A DNA stretch of 29,490 nucleotides from WRIS01 sp050945135 (GCA_050945135.1 JBMNSJ010000024.1:1-29490), one strand, 5' to 3'; positions 15,282-25,083 are shown, numbered from the stretch's first letter. Notes: a model not told the origin generated them from the sequence alone. Numbers and translations: made by a program.

Positions 15282-15340
15282 CTTTTCTTAGCGAACAGTT
15301 CGTAATTGTAACACTCAATACTCTAACCCTACGCCCCGTT

Positions 15341-17272
15341 TTACGAACCACTATTCGTGTTGTTCGCAGGCGGTGTCTCTGGCGTTAAGGTAACCGTAGA
15401 GCCTTTTGCTGCCGTGGTATTTCCGGCAGGACTCTGACTTGCTACCTTTAGTTTTGTATCAGTTCCGCTTGGGTAGCTAACCTTAAAGCCAGCCGCTTCT
15501 AAGGTGGCTTTTGCATCTGCAATAGTTGAGCCGACAACGTTTTGTACGGTTGGATCGGGCTCTGGCTCGGGACCATCGCTAAGATTAATAGTAACCGTAG
15601 AACCCTTTGGCGTTTTTGTTCCACTGCTTGGGTTTTGGCTCATTACACTATCTACAGCATATTTATCACTATAGCCGCCTCTGACCTGATTGACTTTGAA
15701 TCCTGCGTTCTCAAGCGTTGCGATAGCATCGTTTACTCCCATACCAACAACATTGGGAACATCGCCGTTCTCAACGCCAAGAGACAGAATATAGGTAATG
15801 GTATCGCCTTTGCTTGCCTCGGTATTTGCAGCCGGATTTTGTCTGATTACGTGGTTTACTTCTATATCACCTGAGTATTCCGCAGTGCCAGCTGAAGCTT
15901 TTAGTCCGACTTTGTCGAGCGCTTGCTTTGCTTGATCTGCTGTCATTCCCGTTAGGTCGGGAACGGTTATCTTTTCTTTTCCTGAGGACACGACGACATT
16001 AACCTTGGTTCCTTTTTCTGCTTTTGAGTTTGCAGAAGGATCCTGACTAATAATCTTTCCTTCACTTACGGTATCGCTGTGTGCGGTATCCTGGCGCCCA
16101 AGCTCGAATCCTGCATCAGTCAGCTTTTGTGTTGCAACTTCTACAGATACACCAGTTACATCTGGAACCGCATCCCCTTCCCCAGCATTAGAGGTGAGAG
16201 CAAAGACGATGCCAACGATGGCGAGCACAGCAGCAACGGCGCCGATAACTATCCCCGCAATTTTTTTGTTACTCATTTTTTTCTTGCCGCTATCTTTATC
16301 AAGATAGTTCGTGGAAACCGCTTGTCCGTTGCCATTATTGCCCACGTTTGGCATGACAGCCGTTCCATCGGCAATGCCTGAAGCGGCGGCGCTGCCTAAT
16401 ACGGCAGTTTCTGCACCAGCAAATCCCTGTCCGAAAGAAACTGGACGTCCTGAAAGATAATCACTGAGCGATTGGCGCATGTCGGTTGCAGTAGCAAAGC
16501 GATCCATCGGGTTTTTCGAAAGAGCCCGCATGATAATATTCTCAAGGCTTGGGTCAATGTCAGGATTGATAGTGCTTGGCGGAGCAGGCGGCTCGTTAAC
16601 CTGCTTCATTGCAACACTTACTGCATCAGGAGCGTCGAAAGGAAGTTTTCCGGTTGCTGCTTCGTATAAAACAATGCCTAAGGAATAAATATCACTAGCT
16701 TGTGTGAGATCTTTTCCTTGAGCTTGTTCTGGAGAAATATAGTGTGCAGTACCTAAAACTGCAGAGGTTTGTGCCATAACGGTATTTTTTGCGCGAGCAA
16801 TACCGAAGTCCATTACCTTCACATTACCATCTGGTTGGACCATGATGTTTTGCGGCTTAATATCACGATGGATTATATCCATCTTATGCGCAGCAGTAAG
16901 GGCCTGGCATACTTGCGAACCAATTTCTGCAACCTTGCGCTGATTGATTGCTCCGCGCTCGTTGATGGCAGTTTTCAAATCGCTGCCACGAACGTACTCC
17001 ATAACTATGTAGTACGTTCCTTCGTCTTGGCCCCAGTCGTATACATTTACTATGTAAGGACTTTGCAAGTTTGCCGCTGCAGCTGCTTCCTGCCTGAACC
17101 TTTGCGTAAAGTTTGGATCGGCAGCGTATTGTGGCAACATCGTTTTTACTGCAACGACGCGTCCTAATACCGTGTCTTGGGCTCGATAAACTTCGGCCAT
17201 TCCGCCGATGCCAATGCGATCGATAATCTTATATCGATTATTGAATGTTCTACCAATCATGTTTCCAGTCAC
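15341..17272 (-). CDS. pknB: Serine/threonine protein kinase with four PASTA repeats
   Basis: A 643-aa transmembrane kinase that senses cell-wall fragments and phosphorylates growth and division proteins. The cytoplasmic kinase domain (about 12-275) has G-I-G-G-M-A-E-V, the ATP lysine in V-A-V-K-T, catalytic H-R-D-I-K-P-Q-N, M-D-F-G-I-A and the S-P-E-Q-A loop. One membrane helix lies at about 338-360 (I-A-G-I-V-I-G-A-V-A-A-V-L). Four extracellular PASTA repeats follow, each starting V-P-D/N-x-x-G or V-Q-N-V-V-G. The start is GTG 17272, since AAGGAG lies seven bases upstream; a GTG at 17293 would include that site. It is the last gene of the operon with the FtsW-PBP fusion. Confidence 0.93.
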   Translation of the reverse strand: MTGNMIGRTFNNRYKIIDRIGIGGMAEVYRAQDTVLGRVVAVKTMLPQYAADPNFTQRFRQEAAAAANLQSPYIVNVYDWGQDEGTYYIVMEYVRGSDLKTAINERGAINQRKVAEIGSQVCQALTAAHKMDIIHRDIKPQNIMVQPDGNVKVMDFGIARAKNTVMAQTSAVLGTAHYISPEQAQGKDLTQASDIYSLGIVLYEAATGKLPFDAPDAVSVAMKQVNEPPAPPSTINPDIDPSLENIIMRALSKNPMDRFATATDMRQSLSDYLSGRPVSFGQGFAGAETAVLGSAAASGIADGTAVMPNVGNNGNGQAVSTNYLDKDSGKKKMSNKKIAGIVIGAVAAVLAIVGIVFALTSNAGEGDAVPDVTGVSVEVATQKLTDAGFELGRQDTAHSDTVSEGKIISQDPSANSKAEKGTKVNVVVSSGKEKITVPDLTGMTADQAKQALDKVGLKASAGTAEYSGDIEVNHVIRQNPAANTEASKGDTITYILSLGVENGDVPNVVGMGVNDAIATLENAGFKVNQVRGGYSDKYAVDSVMSQNPSSGTKTPKGSTVTINLSDGPEPEPDPTVQNVVGSTIADAKATLEAAGFKVSYPSGTDTKLKVASQSPAGNTTAAKGSTVTLTPETPPANNTNSGS

Positions 17273-17346
17273 GTTTTTGCTCCTTTTGGTCACATGGTAG
17301 GGCGTAATATGTTCGATTTTTCGTAATCCACAACAGAATACCCTAT

Positions 17347-20127
17347 TTACATAAGTCCTTGTACCCTTAGTGCAGTTTTTAACACATTTTGCGCTTTTGC
17401 TGATGCGTCCTGGCTTTTCCCTGCTCCTTCTTCAACAACGATAGCCACTACCACACTCGGGTTTTCAGATGGTGCAAGCCCTACAAACCAGCTGTCATCC
17501 GTTTCTTTACCTGTCTCTGCTGTACCAGTTTTGCCTGCCACCTGCACACCGGGAATCGAAGCTGCCATGCCAGTTCCTTCATTAACCACACCTTCTAAAA
17601 CTTTCTTAACGCGCTGTGCCCCGGCAGAAGAAATCGCCTGACCATAGCGCGACGGACTCGCTGTATAACTTGTCGAACCTTGTGCGTTTGAAACGCTTTC
17701 AACAATATAGGGATTCTGGATAACGCCATCGTTTGCCACCGCACAACCCAGCATCGCCATTTGTAATACGCTTGCCTGCGGACCAGCCGGGCTTTCGTGT
17801 TGCCCAACAGGCTGGCCAATTGCAGACCAGGCTGTTTCCCATTCAGTCATTTCGTCTGGGTCGGGCATAAGCGAAGTTGCTAAAGGCAAATCAAAGTCAA
17901 TTTCTTGGTTAAAGCCGTACTTTTCTGAAGAACTCACCAATAAGTCCGAACCAATCTCAACGCCAAGTTGTCCATAGACTGTGTTCGAAGAAAGCTCGGT
18001 TGCTCTTTCAAGCGTGATGTTTCCGTAATCATTTCCGTCAAAGCTTGTAACCGGCCCATTGCCGATAGTCATTTCGCCAGGCGAAGCGTAAATATCGCTC
18101 TCGCTTGCAATATTGTTATCGAGAGCCGTTGCCAAGCTAACAATTTTAAACGTGGAGCCAGGAGCATATAAGGACTGTGTTGCACGGTTTAAGAGAGCGC
18201 TCGACTCGCTTCCTCCCTGTAAAAAGCTTTCGAATTCGCTGGCGTTATAATTCGGAGAAGAGGCCATCGCCAAAATGGCTCCCGTGTTTGGGTCAATCAC
18301 AACACAGGCACCTGAATATCCCGAAAGCGCATCTTGTGCGGCTTGTTGAATTGTTGAATTGAGCGTAAGACTTATGTCGTTGCCAGGCGTTTCGGCACCT
18401 GCCATTGCGTTAAACACATCAATCCAACTTGCATAATTCTCTTGTCCTTTGAGCGTGTCGTTGTAGCTTTGCTCAATACCGCTTGTGCCATATTGCTGCG
18501 AATAATAGCCCACGACATGACTCGCCAAATCGCCCGCCGGATATTCTCGTGCGTAGGTTCCATCCTCTTGTTTGGTGCTTTGAGCAAGCACCACCCCATC
18601 ATAGGTCGAGATTGTTCCGCGTTCAGATTTTTCTTCCTTGGCCATCGTGTGATTATTCCCCGGGAGATTCTGATAGTACTCAGCTTGCACCACCATAACC
18701 CACGTAAGATTGGCAACTAACACGGCAAACATTACCGAAAATATAAGCATCAAATTTGTGAGTCGCTTTCCAAGAGAAATACGTCCAAGCACCGAATTTG
18801 AATGAAGGGAACCTGTTCCCATCTTCATTTCTTCGCCAACGCCCGTTCCTTGGTCGCCGCACTTCAGCAAGAAACCAACGATAAGAAAGCTTGCCAAAAG
18901 CGAAGAGCCGCCTTGGCTCACAAAGGGCAGGGTAAGTCCTGTTAGCGGTATCAGACGTGTGACTCCGCCAACAATAATGAATGCCTGCAACACGATGATA
19001 GAGGTAAGACCAATAGCAATGAAGGAGCTCACATCACTCTTCGCGCGTGCAGCAGTTACGATTCCACGAATTGCAAAGCATAGATACAGTAACAACACGC
19101 CGGCAGCGCCAAGAAGCCCGGCTTCTTCTGCGATTGCCGCAAAGATAAAGTCACTCTCAACCACGGGGATGTTTTCTGCATACCCACGACCAATACCCAC
19201 GCCAAACAAGCCGCCATCGGCCATCGAATAAATGGCTTGCACCAGCTGATAGCCTACGCCATCTGCGTCAGCGAAAGGATCAAGCCAGGTATCTACACGA
19301 ATTTGTACATGGCTAAACAATCCCCATGCGGCAAGCACGCCGATTCCCGCAAGAACAAGCCCTACGATAAGATAGAACTTCTTTCCTGTTGCTGCGTAGA
19401 GCATAGTAAGAAACACAAAGAAGAATACGAGTGCGCTACCGAGATCTTTTTCAAAGACAACAATTACTAATGCCAGCGCCCACATGAAAAGTAGGGGAAG
19501 AAGGGTGCGAATATCTGGCAAATTGAAAGGACCCATGCGCACCGTAAAGACTGAAAGCATTTCTCGGTTAGTCGCAAGATATCCAGCTAGGAACAATACA
19601 ATAAATATTTTGGCAATCTCTCCTGGTTGAAAAGAAAAGGGCCCGAGCGACAGCCAGATGCGACTGCCGTAAATTTCTTGTCCCAAGCCAGGAACAAGCG
19701 GCGACAAAAGCAGGGCAACACCAACGAGCATCAGCGTATATTTGTAGTTTGCAATTTTGTCGATGTTTTTGATGAATACAAGAACTAAGATCATAAGCAA
19801 GACACCCAAGAAAAGCCATATGACCTGGTTGCCTGCAAGCTCTGGTCTCAATCGTGTTACAAAGGCTATGCCGATACCCGACAACACAAAGGCAATGGGG
19901 AGCAAGGCGGGGTCTGCGCCGGGTGAGAACTTTCTTACTGCAAGATGCGCAACAATAAAGCTTGCAAAAATTCCTAGAGGAACTCCGAGTTGAGTTATAA
20001 CATCGTTTGCTGTGAGCGCACCAAAATCAAGCAGGTTGCCTTGATTGACCGCAATCATCACGAACATCAATACAACGATAGGCGCCGCGATGCACAGTAA
20101 AAGCAATTCGATGTTGCGACGCGTCAT
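17347..20127 (-). CDS. Fused FtsW/RodA (SEDS) glycosyltransferase and penicillin-binding transpeptidase
   Basis: A 926-aa fusion that would both polymerise and cross-link peptidoglycan. Residues 1-435 are a SEDS protein with about ten helices and the signatures F-Q-P-G-E-I-A-K, F-E-K-D-L-G-S-A-L, E-S-D-F-I-F-A-A-I-A-E-E and P-F-V-S-Q-G-G-S-S. After a second anchor helix at about 460-487, the class B transpeptidase has the nucleophile motif P-G-S-T-F-K, S-S-N, and K-T-G-T-A. Its pedestal region is short, as in PbpA. In most actinobacteria these are two neighbouring genes. The ATG overlaps the phosphatase stop by four bases. I recall such fusions in Coriobacteriia but cannot confirm how widespread they are. 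Confidence 0.93.
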   Translation of the reverse strand: MTRRNIELLLLCIAAPIVVLMFVMIAVNQGNLLDFGALTANDVITQLGVPLGIFASFIVAHLAVRKFSPGADPALLPIAFVLSGIGIAFVTRLRPELAGNQVIWLFLGVLLMILVLVFIKNIDKIANYKYTLMLVGVALLLSPLVPGLGQEIYGSRIWLSLGPFSFQPGEIAKIFIVLFLAGYLATNREMLSVFTVRMGPFNLPDIRTLLPLLFMWALALVIVVFEKDLGSALVFFFVFLTMLYAATGKKFYLIVGLVLAGIGVLAAWGLFSHVQIRVDTWLDPFADADGVGYQLVQAIYSMADGGLFGVGIGRGYAENIPVVESDFIFAAIAEEAGLLGAAGVLLLYLCFAIRGIVTAARAKSDVSSFIAIGLTSIIVLQAFIIVGGVTRLIPLTGLTLPFVSQGGSSLLASFLIVGFLLKCGDQGTGVGEEMKMGTGSLHSNSVLGRISLGKRLTNLMLIFSVMFAVLVANLTWVMVVQAEYYQNLPGNNHTMAKEEKSERGTISTYDGVVLAQSTKQEDGTYAREYPAGDLASHVVGYYSQQYGTSGIEQSYNDTLKGQENYASWIDVFNAMAGAETPGNDISLTLNSTIQQAAQDALSGYSGACVVIDPNTGAILAMASSPNYNASEFESFLQGGSESSALLNRATQSLYAPGSTFKIVSLATALDNNIASESDIYASPGEMTIGNGPVTSFDGNDYGNITLERATELSSNTVYGQLGVEIGSDLLVSSSEKYGFNQEIDFDLPLATSLMPDPDEMTEWETAWSAIGQPVGQHESPAGPQASVLQMAMLGCAVANDGVIQNPYIVESVSNAQGSTSYTASPSRYGQAISSAGAQRVKKVLEGVVNEGTGMAASIPGVQVAGKTGTAETGKETDDSWFVGLAPSENPSVVVAIVVEEGAGKSQDASAKAQNVLKTALRVQGLM

Positions 20128-21236
20128 TGGCTAGGAACCGCCTTTTTGTTCGCTTCTTTTTCATATTCTTCAACTAAATCATAGGCTTCATCGAGGCTTT
20201 CTACCTGGATGCCTTCTTTGATGCGGTTTGCCAAACCTGGAGCTAAATCGCTTGTTTTAACCTCTGTTACTGAATCGAGCTGTGACGCCTGAATACCAAA
20301 CAGTGTTCCGGGAATGCCCTTATATACCGCAACTTTTCCCTCTTCCTCAATGAGGAAAGCAGAATTATCGATATAGTATGAAAATGCTGCACCGGAGCCA
20401 CCAATGATTAGCACGAAAGCAAGAACGACCATAACCATCCATGCTTTAACGCGCCGCGCAGATTTTTTTTCTTTTATTTCAGCGAATCCTTCGATGTCAG
20501 CCACAATCACCGTGACGTTGTCGTGTCCGCCTGCAGTAATTGCTGCGTTAACGAGAGAACTTGCACAACGTTGCGCATCGCCTATACGCAGCAAAATATC
20601 TTCTATCTCATCATCTTCAATTAACGAAGACAAACCGTCAGAACACAGCAGCAGTCTATCTCCAGCCTCAACATTTATCTCATAAAGATCGGCAAGCATC
20701 TCTGGGTCGCTACCAAGAGCACGTGTAATCACCGAGCGGTTTGGGTGCACGCGCGCTTCTGCAGGAGTAATTTGCCCTGCCTCAATCATGTCAGCCATTA
20801 AACTATGGTCGCGCGTTATTTGCTGGAGCTTTCCTTTATGCAAAAGATAGGCCCGTGAATCTCCCGCTTGAGCTACAACAAGACGCTCACCTTCAAGCAT
20901 TGCAGCAGTCAAGGTTGTGCCCATACCTTCCCGGCCCCTACCATCGGTAGCCGCACGAATAACCTCGAGGTTTGCAGCACGAACCGCTTGCCCGAGCGCT
21001 TCTGCATCAGCGTGCGCAGGAGCATGTTCTGCCAAAGTATTAACGGCAACTTCTGAAGCAACTTCACCTGCAGCATGCCCGCCCATTCCATCAGCGACAG
21101 CAAAGAGCGGTGGCGAGACGATTAAGCTATCCTCGTTGTGCTTTCGCACCAAGCCTATATCGGTTCTGCTACCGAAACTTGAGGATTGCGTTTTGCGAGA
21201 AGACGAGCCTTTGGTGCCCTGTACGGCTGCCGCCAT
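20124..21236 (-). CDS. pstP: PP2C-family Ser/Thr phosphatase
   Basis: The antagonist of PknB. The 370-aa protein has the PP2C metal and phosphate motifs T-D-I-G-L-V-R-K-H-N-E-D, V-A-D-G-M-G-G-H-A-A-G-E, V-A-Q-A-G-D-S-R, L-C-S-D-G-L-S-S and G-G-H-D-N-V-T-V within the first 250 residues. A basic stretch and one helix (M-V-M-V-V-L-A-F-V-L-I-I-G-G) near 267-285 anchor it in the membrane, with about 80 residues outside. The start codon shares one base with the stop of the FHA gene upstream, and its stop overlaps the fusion gene start, so translation is coupled on both sides. Confidence 0.93.
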   Translation of the reverse strand: MAAAVQGTKGSSSRKTQSSSFGSRTDIGLVRKHNEDSLIVSPPLFAVADGMGGHAAGEVASEVAVNTLAEHAPAHADAEALGQAVRAANLEVIRAATDGRGREGMGTTLTAAMLEGERLVVAQAGDSRAYLLHKGKLQQITRDHSLMADMIEAGQITPAEARVHPNRSVITRALGSDPEMLADLYEINVEAGDRLLLCSDGLSSLIEDDEIEDILLRIGDAQRCASSLVNAAITAGGHDNVTVIVADIEGFAEIKEKKSARRVKAWMVMVVLAFVLIIGGSGAAFSYYIDNSAFLIEEEGKVAVYKGIPGTLFGIQASQLDSVTEVKTSDLAPGLANRIKEGIQVESLDEAYDLVEEYEKEANKKAVPSQ

Positions 21237-21649
21237 TATGCATACCTCACTTTAATGGAAACATCTCCCACGTTTACGACATCGTTGTTGCGAAGAGCTG
21301 TTGGCTCTTGAATGGTTCTGCCGTTTACTGCTGTGCCGTTTGTAGAGCCCAAATCTTCTATAAAAAGATTTTGCCCCATAAGCGAAAAACGGGCATGTCT
21401 TCCTGAAACATAACCAGCACCTACAACGATATCGGCACCAGGGCTTCTTCCAACAATTACAGGCCCGTGGACATTAATTTTTACTCCACGAAGTTCTTTG
21501 GGGCCGCGCTCAACCGTAATGGTCCAGCTTTTCTCCTTTTTTCGCTGCCCTCGTACCAGGCCAATTCCCGTCTTCATGACCGCGAAAAGGAAAAGATAGA
21601 GCAATGCTACAAAGAGCAGCCGCGCGATGAGTAATACTGCGTCAATCAC
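21236..21649 (-). CDS. fhaB: FHA-domain protein with N-terminal membrane anchor (FhaB-like)
   Basis: A 137-aa protein. A helix at residues 5-25 is followed by a basic linker and one FHA domain that binds phosphothreonine: V-I-V-G-R-S-P-G-A-D-I-V, S-G-R-H-A-R-F and D-L-G-S-T-N-G-T-A-V-N-G. In mycobacteria the equivalent FhaB/FipA works with the division machinery under PknB-type control. The gene is second in the operon, between fhaA and pstP, and shares one base with pstP. Confidence 0.9.
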   Translation of the reverse strand: MIDAVLLIARLLFVALLYLFLFAVMKTGIGLVRGQRKKEKSWTITVERGPKELRGVKINVHGPVIVGRSPGADIVVGAGYVSGRHARFSLMGQNLFIEDLGSTNGTAVNGRTIQEPTALRNNDVVNVGDVSIKVRYA

Positions 21650-21715
21650 AGATTCAACCTGTTGCTTTCTTCTCTTACACTCGTATCGAAATCTTGGTTT
21701 TCAAGTTCTGCATGC

Positions 21716-22927
21716 CTACTGCTGCTGCATGAACAGATAGTTCGTCGTGCCAATGGTGAGATAATCACCATCATAGAGCGCTTGCGCCGAAACTTCTGTT
21801 CCATTAACAAATGTTCCGTTGGTTGATCCTAAATCTGAAATTACCCAAACTCCCTGTGGCTCAAACCGCAACTCTGCATGCGACCTACTTGCATTTATGT
21901 CATCAACCACGATATCGCTTCCGGTGTCGCGACCAAGCAGCAAGCGGTTGGTAGCAAGATCGTAGGTACGATTATTGTCGATATCCATCAAGCTTGCGCG
22001 CACTGTTTCTCTACTAGGAGCAGGTTGAGCGTTTCCTCCACCTGAGGCAAATACAACGGTGTTCGGAACCCCTCCCTGCGCCTGTACGGGATTTTCAACT
22101 GCAGCACCAGGAACAGGAGCTCCCGGCACGGGCATTCCCGCAGGAGGCATGGGCGCTACATTTCTATTACCAAGAGGCTCAGATACTCGTTTGTGAGGCG
22201 CTTCATAGTCTGCGGGAGCTTGTCCGTAGTTGGGATTCTGCATAAGATCTGGGTTTGCATCGCCGTATTGCTGCTGGTCGTCAAAATTCTGACTATCAAA
22301 CGTATACTCGCCATAATCAATTGAATAATCGATTTCATCTTCAGGGACATAGGGAAGCGGAGGCTTCGCGCCTGGATTTTGTGGAGCTGCATAGTTGTTT
22401 TGAGGCGCGGGCTGGATGGGTTCTTCGTCTCGATACGACCAATCGTTTTGAGGGTTCGCAGGCCTCATTGGTGCTGCTGCCGCTGGCTTAGGTCGAGAGG
22501 CCCCATTGCCGATACCATATCGATCCATCTCTTCTGCCCGCAGCTGTTCGACAATCGGAGAAGCAACAAGCTCAGCAATTACTTCGAATTTTCCTCGCTT
22601 AAGACCTTCATCTGCGATAAATCGTACGAGTGGCTGGCCATCCATTACCAAGCCCTCATCTGCCGCTTTGGCACGTAAATATGTTTCCGTCTCACCAGCA
22701 AGCGTTGGGTAATAACCGAAAAGTCGCTCATCGTCATCAGAGTTAACAAGGATGGAATACAGCGTAGGGGCATATTGTTTGCCCGCGCCTACCATTTTTT
22801 CACGACGCATTTGCTTTTCAGCTTTTTTCGCTATTTGAACGGGGGATATTGGTGAGTCGAACATTTTGTTCGCGGCCCCTTCTACGGTGTCCTCCACCCG
22901 GCCTTCGAACCTCGAGAAAATGCCCAT
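21716..22927 (-). CDS. fhaA: FhaA: DUF3662 domain plus FHA domain
   Basis: First gene of the cell-wall signalling operon. The 403-aa protein begins M-G-I-F-S-R-F-E-G-R-V-E and continues F-D-S-P-I-S-P-V-Q-I-A-K-K-A-E-K-Q-M, a DUF3662 domain (about 1-120). A low-complexity linker rich in Pro, Gln, Asn and acidic residues (about 130-310) leads to a C-terminal FHA domain with L-L-G-R-D-T-G-S-D, S-R-S-H-A-E-L and D-L-G-S-T-N-G-T-F. Mycobacterial FhaA binds phosphorylated MviN/MurJ. The start is ATG 22927 after AAAGGAGAG; an upstream in-frame codon at 22960 lacks such a site. Confidence 0.92.
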   Translation of the reverse strand: MGIFSRFEGRVEDTVEGAANKMFDSPISPVQIAKKAEKQMRREKMVGAGKQYAPTLYSILVNSDDDERLFGYYPTLAGETETYLRAKAADEGLVMDGQPLVRFIADEGLKRGKFEVIAELVASPIVEQLRAEEMDRYGIGNGASRPKPAAAAPMRPANPQNDWSYRDEEPIQPAPQNNYAAPQNPGAKPPLPYVPEDEIDYSIDYGEYTFDSQNFDDQQQYGDANPDLMQNPNYGQAPADYEAPHKRVSEPLGNRNVAPMPPAGMPVPGAPVPGAAVENPVQAQGGVPNTVVFASGGGNAQPAPSRETVRASLMDIDNNRTYDLATNRLLLGRDTGSDIVVDDINASRSHAELRFEPQGVWVISDLGSTNGTFVNGTEVSAQALYDGDYLTIGTTNYLFMQQQ

Positions 22928-23118
22928 GAGCTCTCCTTTTGCTGCTACGTTTCTGGTCAATCATGTAATGTTTTATCTTGCCATAAACAAAGCTACTTGT
23001 GAGCACCCTTTACGCAATCGCCATTTTTGAAAGAGGATACTTTACCCTCTGATTTTGCAACATCCAAGACCTAGCTTGCTAAAGCCCGGCGTTATCTAGA
23101 GAGATCTACAAGCGCCTT

Positions 23119-24942
23119 CTATCTTGCATCTTCTTTTAGCTTATGCAGAAAGTGCGATATGCCTCTGCACATGTGGGGATTGTTAAAAGAAAAGGCCATC
23201 GAAGGAACGCTTAGCTTTTCGACAATTGACCTGCCGTTCTCCTTACAAAATATTCGGATGTTTCGGAAGGGACTCTGCTCAAGAGGAATAAAGCGGTATC
23301 CAGGGTTTTCTGCTTCAAGTTGTTCAATATGCCTAACATGAGCTTGATATTCTTCGCAGCTGTACGCAACTGGCTCATCGAGAAGATTTGGTGGAATATC
23401 GAGATACACCTCGCCTCCCTGAACGCTGTCCATAGACTCCAAAACACACAGCTCCTCAAGCTCGCTGCTTTCAAGCATTCTCTTTAACACTCTTGCTTGC
23501 TCTGCCTGAGTTTCGAGGAGCAGGCTAACACTTTCAGAATCAATCCCCAAACGATCGAGAATCGCACGGAATAAATCTTGCGGAATTGTCGCAAGCGAAA
23601 GACGCGGAAGTAGCGAGACTACGTTTCCTCTTCTTCCCCAGAAAGCATTTAAGTGAATGCGATAACTTTCCTCATCTGTTCTTCCCTTGTATACCTTCAT
23701 CAGTTCACTGCATTGTGAAAGCAGTCCGTCAAACTGCTCTTTAGCGCAGGCAACAATATGCGGATCGGTATCGTATCGATACACCGCCCGACTCTCCATT
23801 TCAGGAGCGCAATACCCCGAAATCAAAGCTAGGTCTTCTGCCAGAAAGTGGCTCGTGCGAAAACGTCCTGAAGAACCTGACCTGAAATAATACGGCGTAA
23901 TCTCGCCAATCATATAAAGAGGTATCCAGTTTTCCATAGCGGAAAACAATTCTGTACTATCCCGATTCACCGTATGGATAATACGCAGCTTATGACCCCG
24001 AGAAAGCACATGCACCATTAATGAAGCCCAAACTTTTGCATACTCTGGGTTTCCAAGCATCCATTCAGTCGACTGATCAGAAAAATGGTGAAGCGTTTGC
24101 GGACTGTCTTGCCTGGCAACGTGCACGAGATAACTTACCGCAGCTTTCTGGATTCCTTCAAAGCCAAACAACACCGCAGGCTCATTTCCGTCCAGCGCAC
24201 TTTGCTCAATAATTTCGAGCGGGATTACCGTTCTTCCTGCCGCAAATTCCCCGAAACTATCTACTCTCTCAAGAAAGGACTCGACGCTATCGCTCTCGCT
24301 ACTAAGAACATCTTTCGATTCAATCGATAACCATGTCATGATTGCAACTTGTAAAGCTTCGCTGTCTTTTGCATCACCTTCATAGCCAATAGTTTCCCGA
24401 AGAATCTTTTCCTGTGTTTCGTTTAGGTTTTGACGTGCGAAAAACGAGCTTATGCTCTCAATTGTTGCACTTCGAGCTGCAGGAAAACGAGTGCCGCTTC
24501 GATACAAACTTACCAGCGACAAATCCACATTGAGCGCTCGCGCAATTTGCGCGTTTGTTACATCGGCAATTTCGAGCAAAGCAGAAAGCTTTTCGCCAAA
24601 TACTCGAGATGAAGAAGTTCCGGGTTCCGGTTTTGTGGCGCTTTCTTCCTCTTCTACAAACCACATAAGAAGCAACTTTTCGAAATCGCTTCGTTTGATG
24701 GAGCTTGCAGATATTCTTTCTGATAGCTCATACGGTAGAGTTTCGGTGTTGATTTCAGGCGAGCTCAGTTCGGCGATAGCTCCGCTTAGTGCTACCAGAA
24801 ACTGCTGCTTTGACGGCTTTTTTCTCTTTCCTGCGCGTATTCTGCTGATAAGAGAAGGGTCCACTCCCACCTTGTTTGCAAGATCAATATTTTTGATGCC
24901 CAAGGCCGTAAGAATCAAGTCTAACTTTTCATCAAAGAGCAT
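23119..24942 (-). CDS. Tandem Cro/C1-type HTH regulator with large unknown domain
   Basis: A 607-aa protein. Two helix-turn-helix domains of related sequence are present: about residues 1-50 (L-A-N-K-V-G-V-D-P-S-L-I-S-R-I-R-A-G) and 116-155 (I-A-R-A-L-N-V-D-L-S-L-V-S-L-Y-R-S-G). The remaining 400 residues form a domain I do not recognise. It contains L-R-I-I-H-T-V-N-R-D and W-I-P-L-Y-M-I-G-E-I-T-P-Y-Y-F, resembling the C-terminal parts of some Firmicutes HTH regulators I have seen, of unknown ligand. The start is ATG 24942 after AAAGGAGGAA. It is divergent from a lipoprotein gene, and two TGACA-N4-TGTCA palindromes lie between them. Confidence 0.8.
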   Translation of the reverse strand: MLFDEKLDLILTALGIKNIDLANKVGVDPSLISRIRAGKRKKPSKQQFLVALSGAIAELSSPEINTETLPYELSERISASSIKRSDFEKLLLMWFVEEEESATKPEPGTSSSRVFGEKLSALLEIADVTNAQIARALNVDLSLVSLYRSGTRFPAARSATIESISSFFARQNLNETQEKILRETIGYEGDAKDSEALQVAIMTWLSIESKDVLSSESDSVESFLERVDSFGEFAAGRTVIPLEIIEQSALDGNEPAVLFGFEGIQKAAVSYLVHVARQDSPQTLHHFSDQSTEWMLGNPEYAKVWASLMVHVLSRGHKLRIIHTVNRDSTELFSAMENWIPLYMIGEITPYYFRSGSSGRFRTSHFLAEDLALISGYCAPEMESRAVYRYDTDPHIVACAKEQFDGLLSQCSELMKVYKGRTDEESYRIHLNAFWGRRGNVVSLLPRLSLATIPQDLFRAILDRLGIDSESVSLLLETQAEQARVLKRMLESSELEELCVLESMDSVQGGEVYLDIPPNLLDEPVAYSCEEYQAHVRHIEQLEAENPGYRFIPLEQSPFRNIRIFCKENGRSIVEKLSVPSMAFSFNNPHMCRGISHFLHKLKEDAR

Positions 24943-25054
24943 GGGATTCCTCCTTTGATTTACTGCGGTTTCTGCGCAAACCAAAACACACGCAGACACA
25001 CACGAGAAAAGATACGCTCACTTTATCAGCCACAATGCTCATAGACGCTAAGCG

Positions 25055-25083
25055 TGACACGATTGTCAATGACAGTGCTGTCA
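25055..25083. promoter_or_regulatory. Two tandem TGACA-N4-TGTCA operators
   Basis: TGACA-CGAT-TGTCA (25055-25068) and TGACA-GTGC-TGTCA (25070-25083) are two palindromes of identical layout separated by one base. They overlap a possible lipoprotein promoter, TTGTCA (25063-25068) and CATATC (25086-25091) with a 17-base spacer. They are probable binding sites of the divergent double-HTH regulator. Confidence 0.65.
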
